DNA of 64,000 bases. Source: Diphasiastrum complanatum (Eukaryota; Streptophyta; Lycopodiopsida; Lycopodiales; Lycopodiaceae). Shown here in pieces: positions 45,691 to 56,599 of this stretch (the first letter of the stretch is position 1; every line of letters begins with the position of its first letter). The stretch lies in the NCBI GenBank assembly GCA_029204225.1, contig CM055096.1, forward strand, positions 67,554,370 to 67,618,369, given 5' to 3'. Position numbers and translations under genes: made by a program. The notes beneath the pieces were generated by a model. The model saw only the letters and a list, made by a program, of their open reading frames with translations. It searched no databases and was not told where the DNA came from.

Positions 45691-46567
45691 CGCTCTAACT
45701 TAATTAAACATAACTATCTTGAGAGAGAGTTAGCCCTTCTTAAGCATTATTTTAGTTTACATTGGGCCCTTATTGGCCTATTATTTTTACTAATTATTTT
45801 GGAGGGCCTAAAGAGGGAACTGCCTTGTGCTTAAGGCTACTAGCTCCTTTTGGGCCTACAAAGCTTACATTGGATATTATATAGCACTAAAAGTACATGA
45901 CACTCCCCCTACTTTAAACGTATTTTTTCTCAAAAATGAAGACGCTTATCTAATCAGCCTGATCGCCTTGGTTAAGTAGTTATAATTGAGGTTGTGTTAT
46001 CTAAAACTTATTGCATCATTATAGATCCAAAGTTGTTGGAGAGAATCCATTTGTTAACTTCAGATTGTAACCTATGTTCTCGTGTAGAAAAAATGTTGGT
46101 CGAAGAAGAGGTTGATGAAGCACCATATTACTTGTTGGCAACCAATCTGTATGGAATGGACAGAGTGTATCACCACAATATTTTCTTTTGTCTGCTTCCT
46201 CAACATCATACCAACTCAGATGTTGAATCCAATTCCCTTGGATTCTTGTTTTTGTCCTGCATCTGGTTCTTTTGTCGTAGCTGGCAATTCATGTTTTTTG
46301 ACCAACTTAATGAAGAGAATTACAATTCTTCTATGAACAATGGTAGTCATGAATTGCTTTTTAAATATAAGTGCTCCATATGAAGTACTCGACATTAAGA
46401 ATGAGACTTGTTAATATGATGAAGCATATCTATGGGCATACTATTGACCAAAATATATTTCTTCAGCATCAAAAGGTCTCTCATTTTAAAATATAATATT
46501 TATAGTTGCCCATATAAATTATTTTCAAATAGTGAAGATACACTCCAAAGTTGAACCAGGGATTTGA
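45691..46567. other. Spacer with an unassigned + strand frame
   Basis: A + strand frame at 45994-46383 reads CIIIDPKLLERIHLLTSDCN and VEEEVDEAPYYLLATNLYGM near its start. It looks protein-like but neither a family nor splice partners were recognised; it could be an old exon or transposon scrap. Confidence 0.3.
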
Positions 46568-47056
46568 TGATTTGATTGTTTTGAATAGCCATTGATAAAC
46601 AACCTTTGTTGACATTACTCAATGGAAGATTGATCACATCCGTTCCAAAGAAACTAATACAAATTGAAAAATTAATTTTTTTTGTAGAATATTGGCTGAC
46701 CGAAAAAATATTCCCAGTCCTTATTCACGTCCATATATTATGAATATGCATGTTAACTACATATTGGCTTTTGAATTCCAAAGAATATATTGGCTATTGA
46801 ATTCCAGAGAATTTTTTCAAATCTGGTCAATACTTCATTCGTAAGATGGTTTGATTGTTTTGAATAGCCACTAATGTTTGTTGATATTACTCAATGAAAG
46901 ATTGATCACATTTGAATCTACCAAGCAATGTAAACCTCTCCAAAGAAACTGATACAAATTGATAGCATAGCTGATAGTATTGGTTGACTGAAAAAATATT
47001 CCCAGAATATGCATGTGAACTACATATTGGTTGTTAAATTCAAGAGAATATATTGA
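46568..47056 (+). repeat. Diverged tandem duplication, ~280-bp unit
   Basis: Units begin TTTGATTGTTTTGAATAGCC near 46575 and 46850. Both contain ACTCAATG-AAGATTGATCAC, CCAAAGAAACT-ATACAAATT, GAAAAAATATTCCCAG and ACTACATATTGG. Confidence 0.7.
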
Positions 47057-48120
47057 AAACAAAAACAAGGGTAGCTACATGCTGCTAGAGTGATTCCTCA
47101 TTCCCTTGTGAGATTGATCCACAGCTTGGGGGCTAGATCCGCTTGATCTAGGATTGGTTGGATTGGTTTGCCAATCGTCTATTACCCTTTGTTGTTGCTT
47201 GTTTGGCATGCTTGATGTAGGATCCTTGGTTGAGGACTTCATAGATTATTACCAAAAAAACATAAGAAATTACAATGTCTAATAATTTAAGCCATGATCA
47301 GCATATACAAACAAAATCAAACAACAAAAACTTTTTACAAGAATGAAATTTAAGTTTTGAAACAAAACATTTCATTGTCCAAGAAAATCTACGTTCAGCT
47401 TGGACTAAAATAAAATAAAAAACATAAAAACGCATTAGAAAATAGAGTTAAACTCACCATATCTTTGAATAAAATAAAACTTTGAAGTTCTTCGTCTCTT
47501 GTACTATTTGAATAAAGAGACTGGCACTCAACCCAATTACGACAATTGATGCCATTCACCATAGCTTCTTGAACTTTCATGAAAATTTTGTGCCTAAAGA
47601 TTTAATAATGGTGTTAAAAAATTTCTACTTAAAAGAGAACAGAAAAAAACATTAAAATCTCTTAAACCAAAATTACCTTTGAAACTCTTTTTCCAACTGA
47701 ACAAGGCTTTATTGTCCATCTGCAACTTTAAACAAAACGTTGATGATGATTTTTTGTGATGGGATCTCCTACATATTTTTCCATTCTGACTTTCTCATAT
47801 CGATAGGAATTGAAACAAGTGTAGTTTGGGTGGGGTTTTTCTTTCCTTAGAAACTTGTCCTTTTTATTTGGAAATTTTTCCACTCAAAAAATTTGTCAAC
47901 TAGATCCCAGACCTGAAATGGAGATTTCTTTTATATTTCATGGAGATAAATTCAAGATTAAAGTTTTAGTTTTGTAAAAGTGAATAAAGCTGCTAAAGAG
48001 AGTTTTGTGTTTACCTTTCCAAAATGAAATTCAAGCTAAAATTAGTTATCATATTCTATGAGTGTGCGTGCATGATTCTTTTCATCAATTGAATGTGAGG
48101 ATATTAAAGTGAAGCTCTTT
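47057..48120. other. Spacer; diverged copy of the 20191 LTR-like repeat
   Basis: 47110-47225 resembles, in inverse orientation, the middle of the repeat at 20191-20574 and 22495-22866 (AGCTTGGGGGCTAGATCCG, then GATTGGTTGGAT, CCCTTTGTTGTTGCTTG). Nothing coding is recognised in the rest. Confidence 0.45.
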
Positions 48121-48351
48121 TCAAGCTTGTAAACTATACACATGGGACTCCTACCTTGTCGTGTAGGGGCACATGGTACCCTTGTTGAAATAAGAACTTT
48201 TAGTGCTTGAATGTAATTGATTTACATTAGATCTCACCTGATTGCACTTGCATGTGGGTTTGACCCTATCAACATCCTACACCAAGATGCTTGACATAAA
48301 AAGTGTAAGACCCCTACAACTAACATAGATAACCTTCTTGCATTTTTCACA
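48121..48351 (-). repeat. LTR end of truncated copia (minus strand)
   Basis: On the minus strand an LTR starts TGTGAAAAATGCAAGAAGG at 48351, directly after a polypurine run (AGGAGGAG at 48359-48352). The other LTR edge was not found. Its first bases closely match the LTR of the copia at 49280-54195 (TGTGAAAAATTGCC), so they are related. Confidence 0.6.
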
Positions 48352-48359
48352 CTCCTCCT

Positions 48360-49279
48360 AAAAAGTTATCTATTGAAGATCAAGCATCGATTTTGATATA
48401 ACTCCAAGATTAGATCTATGCTTGATGAAGGCACTTTTGCTCAAAGGCTTGGTGAGTAGATCGGCAATACAAGAGGATGTGTTGACATGCTCCAAATAGA
48501 TTTATTCTCCAATAAGCTTTTCTCTCACAAACCAGTGTGCCACTTCTATGTGCTTGATCCTTGCATGAAATATGAGATTATTGGCAAGAGCTTGGGCCGA
48601 GATATTGTCACACTTGATCATTGGTAGATCATCCTCTTTAATGCACTTTAGCTCCAATAACAATCTCTTGATCCAAATCACTTCTTTGGTAGTTGTAGTG
48701 AGTGCTTTATACTCGGCCTCACATGAAGAAAGGGATATAGTATCTTTCTTTTTGGAGAGCCAAGATATTAGATTGCCTCCAAGAAATATAGTGTACGCAC
48801 TAATGGACTTTCGATCCATCTTATCACTTGCAAAGTCTGAATCCGAGTAGCCAACAATAGATAAATCTTTACTTTTATAAAGTAGACAATAATCACAAGA
48901 TGAGGATATGTGTCTTAGAAGCCTTTTGGCCATCTTAGGATCTTGCATAAATTGACTCAATTTGTGCACACAAAAACTCAAACAGGGCCTAGTGATGGTA
49001 AGCCAAATTAAGAAGCCTATAAGACTCCTAAAAAGTGTGATATCCTCGAAGGATCTTTCATCACCTTTATTATGATCTTTTACAATTTGCTTCATTGGAG
49101 TATCTATGCTCTTAGAATTTTCCATATGGAATTTTTTCAACATAGAAAGAGCATATCTAGATTGACATATAAAAACATAATCTTCATGAAAGTCAATCTC
49201 TAGGCCTCGTATGTAATGGATCTCTCCTAGATCTTGCATTTTAAACTCATTTCCAAGTGCTAGCTTAGTTTCTTCAGCT
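48360..49279 (-). pseudogene. Ty1/copia RT-RNase H, truncated by another copia
   Basis: Minus strand, from the right edge: EETKLALGNEFKMQDLGEIH, YIRGLEIDFHEDYVFICQSR, SLIGFLIWLTITRPCLSFCV, IVGYSDSDFASDKMDRKSIS, DTISLSSCEAEYKALTTTTK and, after an in-frame TAA, IYLEHVNTSSCIADLLTKPL to the end. This is the RT thumb and RNase H of copia pol. It stops abruptly at 49279, where the 5' LTR of the next copia begins. RT catalytic YVDD and everything upstream are absent. Confidence 0.85.
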
Positions 49280-49970
49280 TGTGAAAAATTGCCTACATTG
49301 GCAAATCTAGCCATGTAGAATATTGTACATTTTGTCAATATTGTTTGTTGGTTACTTCAATGGCCAAAGTGCTACTTGTACATACACACCTTAAGTAGGT
49401 TACCACGAGTCAAGAAGAGTGGTTGTGTCTATTTGGTAGTGATTCCTACTTTGTAGGATCTAGACCATGATTTATGATGAGATTTGTACCTACCATGCAC
49501 CTACCAAGCATGACTCTTGGATCTAGGCTAGGGTTTTCACATTAGGGCAAGAAAGTGGAGTCTACTTCCTTATTACATGCTGGATTTTCACCTAACTTTG
49601 CAAAGGAAGTGTGTTTTACTATGTATTCCCATTCTCCATAGTGAGAAGATAGAAACTTTTTGGAGCCTCAAGGAGAAACTCGAGTTTCCTCCCATTGTAT
49701 GGTGATTACTCTATTTTTCCAATGAAACCCAGATTTGGCACTTTGTAAACACTTTCTACAGGCCGTACTACAGCCTTATTTCCACACGTGTGGAGTTGGA
49801 TTATACTAATTGATCAATGCTTTGATTGTCTCTACTTGTTTCCTATCAAGCTGCTAAACTAGATCTTGTTTTCTGATGACTAGTTTCTGATAGATTGTTT
49901 AACAAGCATGCAATCACCTTGTGGATCATTCAAAGATCTATTTATGGTCCTTAGTACTGTACTTTTCACA
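49280..49970 (+). repeat. 5' LTR of copia
   Basis: 691 bp, TG...CA. It carries a 6-bp longer segment (GGTTACTTCAATGGCC) than the 3' LTR. Confidence 0.93.
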
Positions 49971-49983
49971 TGGTATCAGAGCC
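49971..49983 (+). promoter_or_regulatory. Primer-binding site (initiator tRNA-Met)
   Basis: TGGTATCAGAGCC directly follows the 5' LTR. Confidence 0.93.
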
Positions 49984-50601
49984 AAGTACAAGGCCATTGA
50001 TCTGTGTCTGAATCTAATCCAGTTTTAGCAAGTTTTGGTGCAAAAAGCTAGTATTGGAAGGGCGAGCTAGTATCCAGGTTTTGGTGAGGGGATTTGATCC
50101 CAAACTTTTTCAGGATCAAAATCCGTACTGTTCACACGTGTGGGCATCTCTGAACCAGCATTTAATAACCCATATTCATTGGATCATAGAAAATTCATCT
50201 GGTGTCAGTTTGATGTAATTTTTGGTGCAAATCCTAGAATAAGCTACCAAGATCACTTGCCGTTGATTAGTTTTGAATTTGTTTCATGAAAACTAATTAA
50301 TCTAGGCTGATTTCAGACCTTCTTAAAGTGGAAACCAGGTCTTGAAAGTACATAAAAGTGAATGAGAGAGATAGAGTCAGTTTTTGTCCAAGAATAGCCA
50401 AGATTGGCAAGATTTGCTTGAGTGTAGTTTTCATCTCATCTTATCTTCATTCTAGCTTGTGAGGGAGTGATAGAACTGTGATTACAAATCCATTTGTTGG
50501 ATTAGAAGTCAACATTTGAGTGAAACACTGCAAGTTAGAAACCTTTGTGAGTTTCAGGTACAAACAAATTTATATATTGTGTGTAGAATCTTGCTAGTAA
50601 G
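49984..50601 (+). other. Leader of copia
   Basis: About 620 bp of untranslated leader before the gag ATG. No coding frame. Confidence 0.7.
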
Positions 50602-51010
50602 ATGGGATCAGTGGGAGCCTACCTTCTAGAAGCTAGTGAGAGGTTAAATTCTACCAATTATGCTATTTGGAAAGTGAGGATGGAGTCACTAATGGTGCTC
50701 CAGGATCTTTATGAGTTTCTAATAGATGATGAAGATGAGCTATTTCTCTGCAGGATGGTGATGAGAAAGCTAATTTCTCATTCAAAAGCAAGAAGAAGAC
50801 CAATGGCAAGAAGAAGCACTTCAAGGAGACCAAGGAAGAGGATGAGGCTCAAGCTCAAAGGGCAAGATCAAAGACAAGTCCAAGTACAAATGTTTTTTCT
50901 GTGGAAAGAAAGGACATTTTGCATTAGAATGTCTCAAGAAGAAGAAGGCACAAGAGAGCAAACAAAGCAACATTGCACATCAGGAGCAAGAGGAGGATGA
51001 AGAGTCATCC
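50602..51010 (+). pseudogene. gag: copia gag, large internal deletion
   Basis: It starts MGSVGAYLLEASERLNSTNY with AIWKVRMESLMVLQDLYEFL, the copia gag N-terminus. After about residue 44 (DDED) the frame jumps to the basic region just before the zinc knuckle, so most of gag is missing. The knuckle CFFCGKKGHFALEC (C-X2-C-X4-H-X4-C, about 50888-50929) lies in a different frame (+1), continuous with pol. Confidence 0.8.
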
Positions 51011-53044
51011 TTGATGGTTTCCAACAAACCACCATCATCCAAGAGCAACACCAATGATTCTTGGTGGATTGATAGTGGGGCAAGTTCTCACATGACATAT
51101 CAAAAGGACATATTCTCCACATTACTTTCTTACAATGACTTACATAGATCAATCTATACTACAAGTAGTCAAGAATGTAAGATAAGTGGAATAGGAACAA
51201 TTCTCTTGTATGTGGGATCATCCAAAAGGATGAATCTTGATAATGTTCTTTATGTTCCTAAGTTAACCAAGAATTTACTTAGTGTTGGCCAGTTAATGGA
51301 TAATGGCCTAGATGTACAATTTAAGCATGGAGTTTGTTCCATCCTTAGAAATGATGAATGTATAGCCAAAGGCTTTAAGCAAGGTAGATTGTTTAAGCTT
51401 GATGCTAATATTGCAGTGGAGAGTGTTAACTTGGCAAAGGTGGAGCTATCAAAAGTGGAACTGTGGCACAAAAGGTTGGGCCACCCCAACTACAAAGCCA
51501 TGGAATCTATGGCTACAAAGGAGCTTGCAGCTGGACTGCCCAAGCATTTGTCAAAGTGTGGGAAGAGATGTGAAGCATGCAGCCTCTCAAAGGCTCACAA
51601 ACTACCCTTCTCAAGATCTACATCAAGATCAAACTCTCCTCTTGAACTCATCCATTCGGATGTTCATAGTTATTCACATGAATCTAATGGTGGTGCCAAG
51701 TACTATGTAATCTTCATTGATGACTATTCTAGATTTTGTTGGATGTACCTCTTGTCTAGCAAATCAATTGTGTTTGATTCTTTTGTAAAGTTCAAGACTT
51801 TGGTAGAAAATCAACTCAGTACCAAGATTAAGGTATTAAGGAGTGATAATGGAGGTGAATATATCTCCAATAAGTTGATTGACTTTTGTAGTTCTAATGG
51901 CATAAAGAGGGAGTTGTCATGTCTATACACCCCTCAACAAAATGGAGTGAGTGAGAGAAGAAATAGATCTCTTTGTGAGTGTGATAAGGCCTTAAGGCTA
52001 GATGCTTCTCTATCCAAACCATTTTGGGGTGAAGCAATAACTTGTGCTAACTATTTGTGCAATAGATTGCCAAACCAAGCCATTGGAGGAATCACACCAT
52101 TTGAAGCTCTATTTGGAGAGAAGCCCAATCTCAAAGATCTCAAAGTTTTTGGATCCACTTGCTATGTACACCAATCCATGGATAAGAGAAGGAAGGATGA
52201 TGCAACATCCATCAAAGGCATCTTTGTGGGATATGGTGAGAATAGCAAAGGATATAGAGTCTTCAATCCCATCACTAGCAAGGTGATAGTGAGCAGAGAT
52301 GTTATTTTTGATGAAGGACATGCTTGTGATTTGGATGAGAATGCTACTAATCATCTTGATGCCAAGGATCATGCTAGGATAGAGGAGGAGCTTTCAAGTG
52401 AAGAAGAACTTGAGGATCCACCTCAAGATGTAAGAACTCCAAGAACTCCAAGAAGATCTACAAGGGCAAGGAGCGAGCCATTGAGACTCACCTATGATGG
52501 TCAAGGTGATCAACGGGAAGGCTCATCATCTTTCACATCTTACACCTTTCTTACTTCAATGCTAGATGAGCCAACATGCTATGAAGATGCTTGTAAGTCT
52601 AAAAGTTGGATGGATGCTATGCAAGTAGAGTATGATGCTCTTATTGAGAATCATACTTGGGATCTTGTGGATCTTCCTCAAGGGAAGAAACCTCTTGATT
52701 GCAAGTGGGTGTTTAGATTGAAGTATAATCAAGATGGATCAATAAGCAAGCATAAAGCTAGGCTTGTTGCCAAAGGTTTTTTACAAACCAAAGGCATTGA
52801 CTATGATGAGACTTTTGCTCCTGTGGCTAAGCTTGTTACTATCAGGTTGATCATTAGTCTTGCTACAACCTTCAATTGGGAGCTATTCCAACTTGACTTC
52901 ACAAATGCATTCCTCAATGGTTATCTGGAGGAAGAGATCTACATGAGGCAACCCGAGGGCTTCATCAAGGCAAAGCATGAAGGAAAGGTGTGCTTTTTGA
53001 AGAAGAGCCTTTATGGGCTCAAGCAAGCACCTAGAGCATGGTGA
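51011..53044 (+). pseudogene. pol: copia pol: protease, integrase, N-terminal RT
   Basis: Open for 677 codons. Protease WWIDSGASSHMTY; GAG-pre-integrase LWHKRLGHPNYKAM and CEACSLSKAHKLPF; integrase HSD, then LRSDNGGEY and QQNGVSERRNRSL (catalytic D, D, E all present); RT from NHTWDLVDLPQGKKPLDCKW through ARLVAKGFLQTKGIDYDETF, FQLDFTNAFLNGYLEEEIYM and KKSLYGLKQAPRAW, where a TGA ends the frame. A deletion here removes the YVDD catalytic part of RT and the start of RNase H. The frame is still in line with the gag zinc knuckle upstream. Confidence 0.9.
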
Positions 53045-53549
53045 CAAAGTGGATAGAAGATCAACAAGTGCCTTTGCCACCTTTCTATGTGATGGAGTAG
53101 TATCATGGCTTTCCAAAAAGCAAGATACCATCTCCCTATCTTCCACAGAATCCGAATACAAGGCCTTGACATCAACATGCAAGGAGGTCTTGTGGCTCAA
53201 AAGGCTATTGATGGAGCTTCATGTCATGGAGGAGGAGATCCCTATCATCTATTGTGACAACCAATCAGCCCAATCACTTGCAACTAATCCTACATTCCAT
53301 GCAAGGAGCAAACACATCGAAATTGCTCATCATTTCGTGAGGAAAAAAGTGCAAGCTAAAGAGATCAAGCTCCAACACATGCCATCATCAAGTTGCTTGG
53401 CTGATTTGTTTACTAAAACTTTACCTAAAGATTCATTTTTCAAGCTTAGATCTTCAATTGGAGTTATTGATAAAAGCATTGTGATCTCCAAGGCTAGATT
53501 TGAGGAGGAGTGTGAAAAATTGCCTACATTGGCAAATCTAGCCATATAG
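53045..53549 (+). pseudogene. copia RNase H C-terminal part
   Basis: Frame shifted relative to pol after the deletion: DKVDRRSTSAFATFLCDGVV, SWLSKKQDTISLSSTESEYK, IPIIYCDNQSAQSLATNPTF, HARSKHIEIAHHFVRKKVQA, SSSCLADLFTKTLP. It ends with a stop at 53547-53549, thirteen codons inside the 3' LTR. It is close to the minus-strand copia at 48360-49279. Confidence 0.88.
53501..53510 (+). promoter_or_regulatory. Polypurine tract of copia
   Basis: TGAGGAGGAG directly precedes the 3' LTR. Confidence 0.8.
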
Positions 53550-54195
53550 AATATTGTACATTTTGTCAATATTGTTTGTTGGTTTTGGCTAAAGTGCCAC
53601 TTGTACATACACACCTAAAGTAGGTTACCACGAGTCAAGAGGAGTGGTTGTGTCTATTTGGTAGTGATTCCTACTTTGTAGGATCTAGACCATGATTTAT
53701 GATGAGATTTGTATCTACCATGCACCTACCAAGCATGACTCTTGGATCTAGGCTAGGGTTTTCACATTAGGGTAAGAAAGTGGAGTCTACTTCCTTATTA
53801 CATGCTGGATTTTCACCTAACTTTGCAAAGGAAGTGTGTTTTACTATGTATTCCCATTCTCCATAGTGAGAAGATAGAAACTTTTTGGAGCCTCAAGGAG
53901 AAACTCGAGTTTCCTCCCATTGTATGGTGATTACTCTATTTTTCCAATGAAACCCAGCTTTGGCACTTTGTAAACACTGTCTACAGGCCGTACTACAGCC
54001 TTATTTCCACACGTGTGGAGTTGGATTATACTAATTGATCAATGCTTTGATTGTCTCTACTTGTTTCCTATCAAGCTGCTAAACTAGATCTTGTTTTCTG
54101 ATGACTAGTTTCTGATAGATTGTTTAACAAGCATGCAATCACCTTGTGGATCATTCAAAGATCCATTTATGGTCCTTAGTACTGTACTTTTCACA
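53511..54195 (+). repeat. 3' LTR of copia
   Basis: 685-bp partner of 49280-49970, TGTGAAAA...TTTTCACA. Confidence 0.93.
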
Positions 54196-56282
54196 CAACT
54201 AGCTTGATACAACTTCCACAAAGAATTGATGGGACAAGGGAGATAGAAGAACGCGAACAGCGAAGAGAGCAGGAATATTGCAGAATAGCTCTCCCATTAC
54301 AATCAGCTGCTAGATGCAAAAACAGTCTAATAGAAAGCTTTTGCTAAATATAACCACAACTTTAAGTGTTCTAATTGCCCAACAGGATCTTAAAAATTAG
54401 TTCATACTCACAAAAACAAGAGTACAGTCCACCGAAGAGATTAGAAATGGTTTGTGTGTGGTATTACTGAAATCAGATTCAATATGAAGTTTAGTTCTGA
54501 AATAGATTGAAATAGCAGTATGATATCGCGAGTTCCTCAGGCGTCAAAGACAGCCATTGTCTGATCAGAAGTGAAGGAGTCATAGACGTCCGTGTTCAGA
54601 TCAGAGTGAGTGAACAAATGTTATCAAACAACAATAAAATGCATTCAATCACAACAAGCATTCATCTATCTTATACACAGATAGAAAATCATATTGCTGC
54701 TATATTACATTGAAGCACAATAGAAAATAGCAATTACAACCAAAGATGACGACGTAACTAGGAGGCTCAAATAATATGTCTCATGGACGGAGCATCTCAA
54801 GTAATCTGTGCTAGGATGATCTATTTATAGATTGCATCCATGTATTAACTACATTAAATGTTTGTCACCTAATTAGGTAAGTCATTGTACTTGGAAGTAT
54901 ATGGCTTTTGTGACAAGTACCATATGTGGGTTCTGGAGGAATCTGCCAGATAAAAATGTGTTTATGTATTGGGTCATAGTGAGATTATTCACATATGTGC
55001 ACGATTAATCTTGTATGAATATACTGTGTATTCCTGGTTACTAGAGTTTTTGGTACACTTAACATAGTCAGTGAACATGAACATATGATCAAGTATTGTT
55101 TTGACAGATACTTGCAGAGTTAACAAATCTTTGGATTGGAGATTTATGGATTAACTTATAAATGGTTTGGATGAGGATCTAAATGTGGTGTCATACTATT
55201 ATAATTGAGATCTGCACCTAGACATTTGAGACTTTTGAATCATTGGCAATTAAGTTGAGTAATTGATTACTCCAGGATGAAGTTAATTGGTAAAACGATC
55301 AATGTGATGTGGATTCACTAGGAACTGATGGTTTTAAATTATATTGCTTGTAAGACGCATGATTAGTGAATCATTTGGGTTCATCAAGTAAAATTATGTG
55401 CATTGGATATACAGCATTCTTGGGATAGAGTATTTCTTAGTTAAGGAAGGGATTCAGCTCATCAGCGATTGTATCCCAAAGAGCTCAATTGGATAACAAA
55501 TCATAATGAATCCAAGAATAAAATCTGAATTGATATTCAACAAGACTTTGGGTATCTGGATGTGATTTTGGATTGTAATCTAAAGTTTTTGTAGTTGAAG
55601 ATGATTGTCATTTTAGTATGCATTCAGTCGTTAATTACCAGTGATCTTGGTTGAAAAATATTCCTAAATTCAGTATTTTCTTAGTGGAAAGATTTTGGAA
55701 TGATTCTTGCTTTTCCTAAGTTATGTGGGACATATACTCCAATATCCTGCAAATGATTAAGTATGGTTTTGGATTCTAGAAAATTATGATTGACGAATCA
55801 TACGAATCTAAGTATTTATGGTTGACGGATCGTAAATAGATACTTAATTGTTGTTAGAGGATTATAAAGAATTGTAATGATTCTTAAGTGTGACGATTAA
55901 GTCTTGGTCTATTAATTGAATTAGAATTCAAATCAATGTTTTTGGATCTCTCTACTCCAGTATTTTAATTGAGAACTTATGGATCTCACGGACATTATCT
56001 TATTTATCTAGTGGATGCTATTCTACTACAGTTTATGGTCTGCAGATGCTTGAAAGCATTTCTTCATTTGATTGGATCTCCAGTTATCATAGGAGACAGA
56101 CAAGTCTATTAAGATGAATGAATGCTATTTTCTTGCATTTGGTGCTAGGAATAGGAGCATTTAACTCAAAAGAGTATCTAGGATATTTAGAGTTGAGTTT
56201 TAATCATTCGATATCTTAATGATTCTCCTAGAGTTTGTAGTTAAATGAATTATCATATCTTAGAATTGGATTCTAAGGATAG
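54196..56282. other. AT-rich spacer, no gene
   Basis: 2.1 kb with no frame or LTR recognised. The missing half of the copia at 48360-49279, expected here if the second copia had simply inserted into it, is not visible. A phrase TTGACGATCRTA-like recurs near 55790-55840. Confidence 0.5.
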
Positions 56283-56590
56283 TTGTACAAAGGAAGGACT
56301 ACATGCGACGCCCGGAGTCCGATGAAAAGGCCAAGGCCGATGAACCGACTGGGGTTGGTGTGTCACCAAAGGCAGGGGAGGGCATTGCGTCGGGTTCCGA
56401 CCGCACATGCTTAAGAACTTGCTAGGGCAGGCGGGGCGCTGGGACGCAGTCCTGGGTCCCAAGAACCCGGGAGAGTGTAGCGCCGAAATGTCTTCTGGTC
56501 ACGTGTCAGAAAACAATGTCGGTCATCGAGCGGCTTCCGGGAACACGAAACCGGCATGCGCCGTTGGCTAATTGGTCGGGGTGGTTGGCT
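56283..56590. other. GC-rich patch of unknown origin
   Basis: About 300 bp clearly richer in G and C than its flanks. ACCCGGGAGAG followed by TGTAGCGCCGAAATG (from about 56466) looks like a polypurine tract and the start of an LTR, so it may be the 3' end of an unrelated retroelement. No copy occurs elsewhere in the window. Confidence 0.45.
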
Positions 56591-56599
56591 TAGAACCTT

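Larger units (their letters stand above)
49280..54195 (+). mobile_element. Ty1/copia retrotransposon with full LTRs, internally deleted
   Basis: LTRs of 691 and 685 bp bear perfect 8-bp terminal inverted repeats (TGTGAAAA...TTTTCACA). Flanks are CAGCT (49275-49279) and CAACT (54196-54200), a duplication with one change. PBS, leader, partial gag, PR-IN-RT and RNase H follow in order. Two deletions remove most of gag and the RT catalytic region. LTRs differ by about eleven substitutions plus a 6-bp gap, so this copy is older than the gypsy at 1738. It could move only with help from another element. Confidence 0.92.

Noticed and set aside
45994-46383. Host gene exon
   Set aside because: It reads like protein, but no partner exon, splice site or family could be named; recorded only as an unassigned frame.
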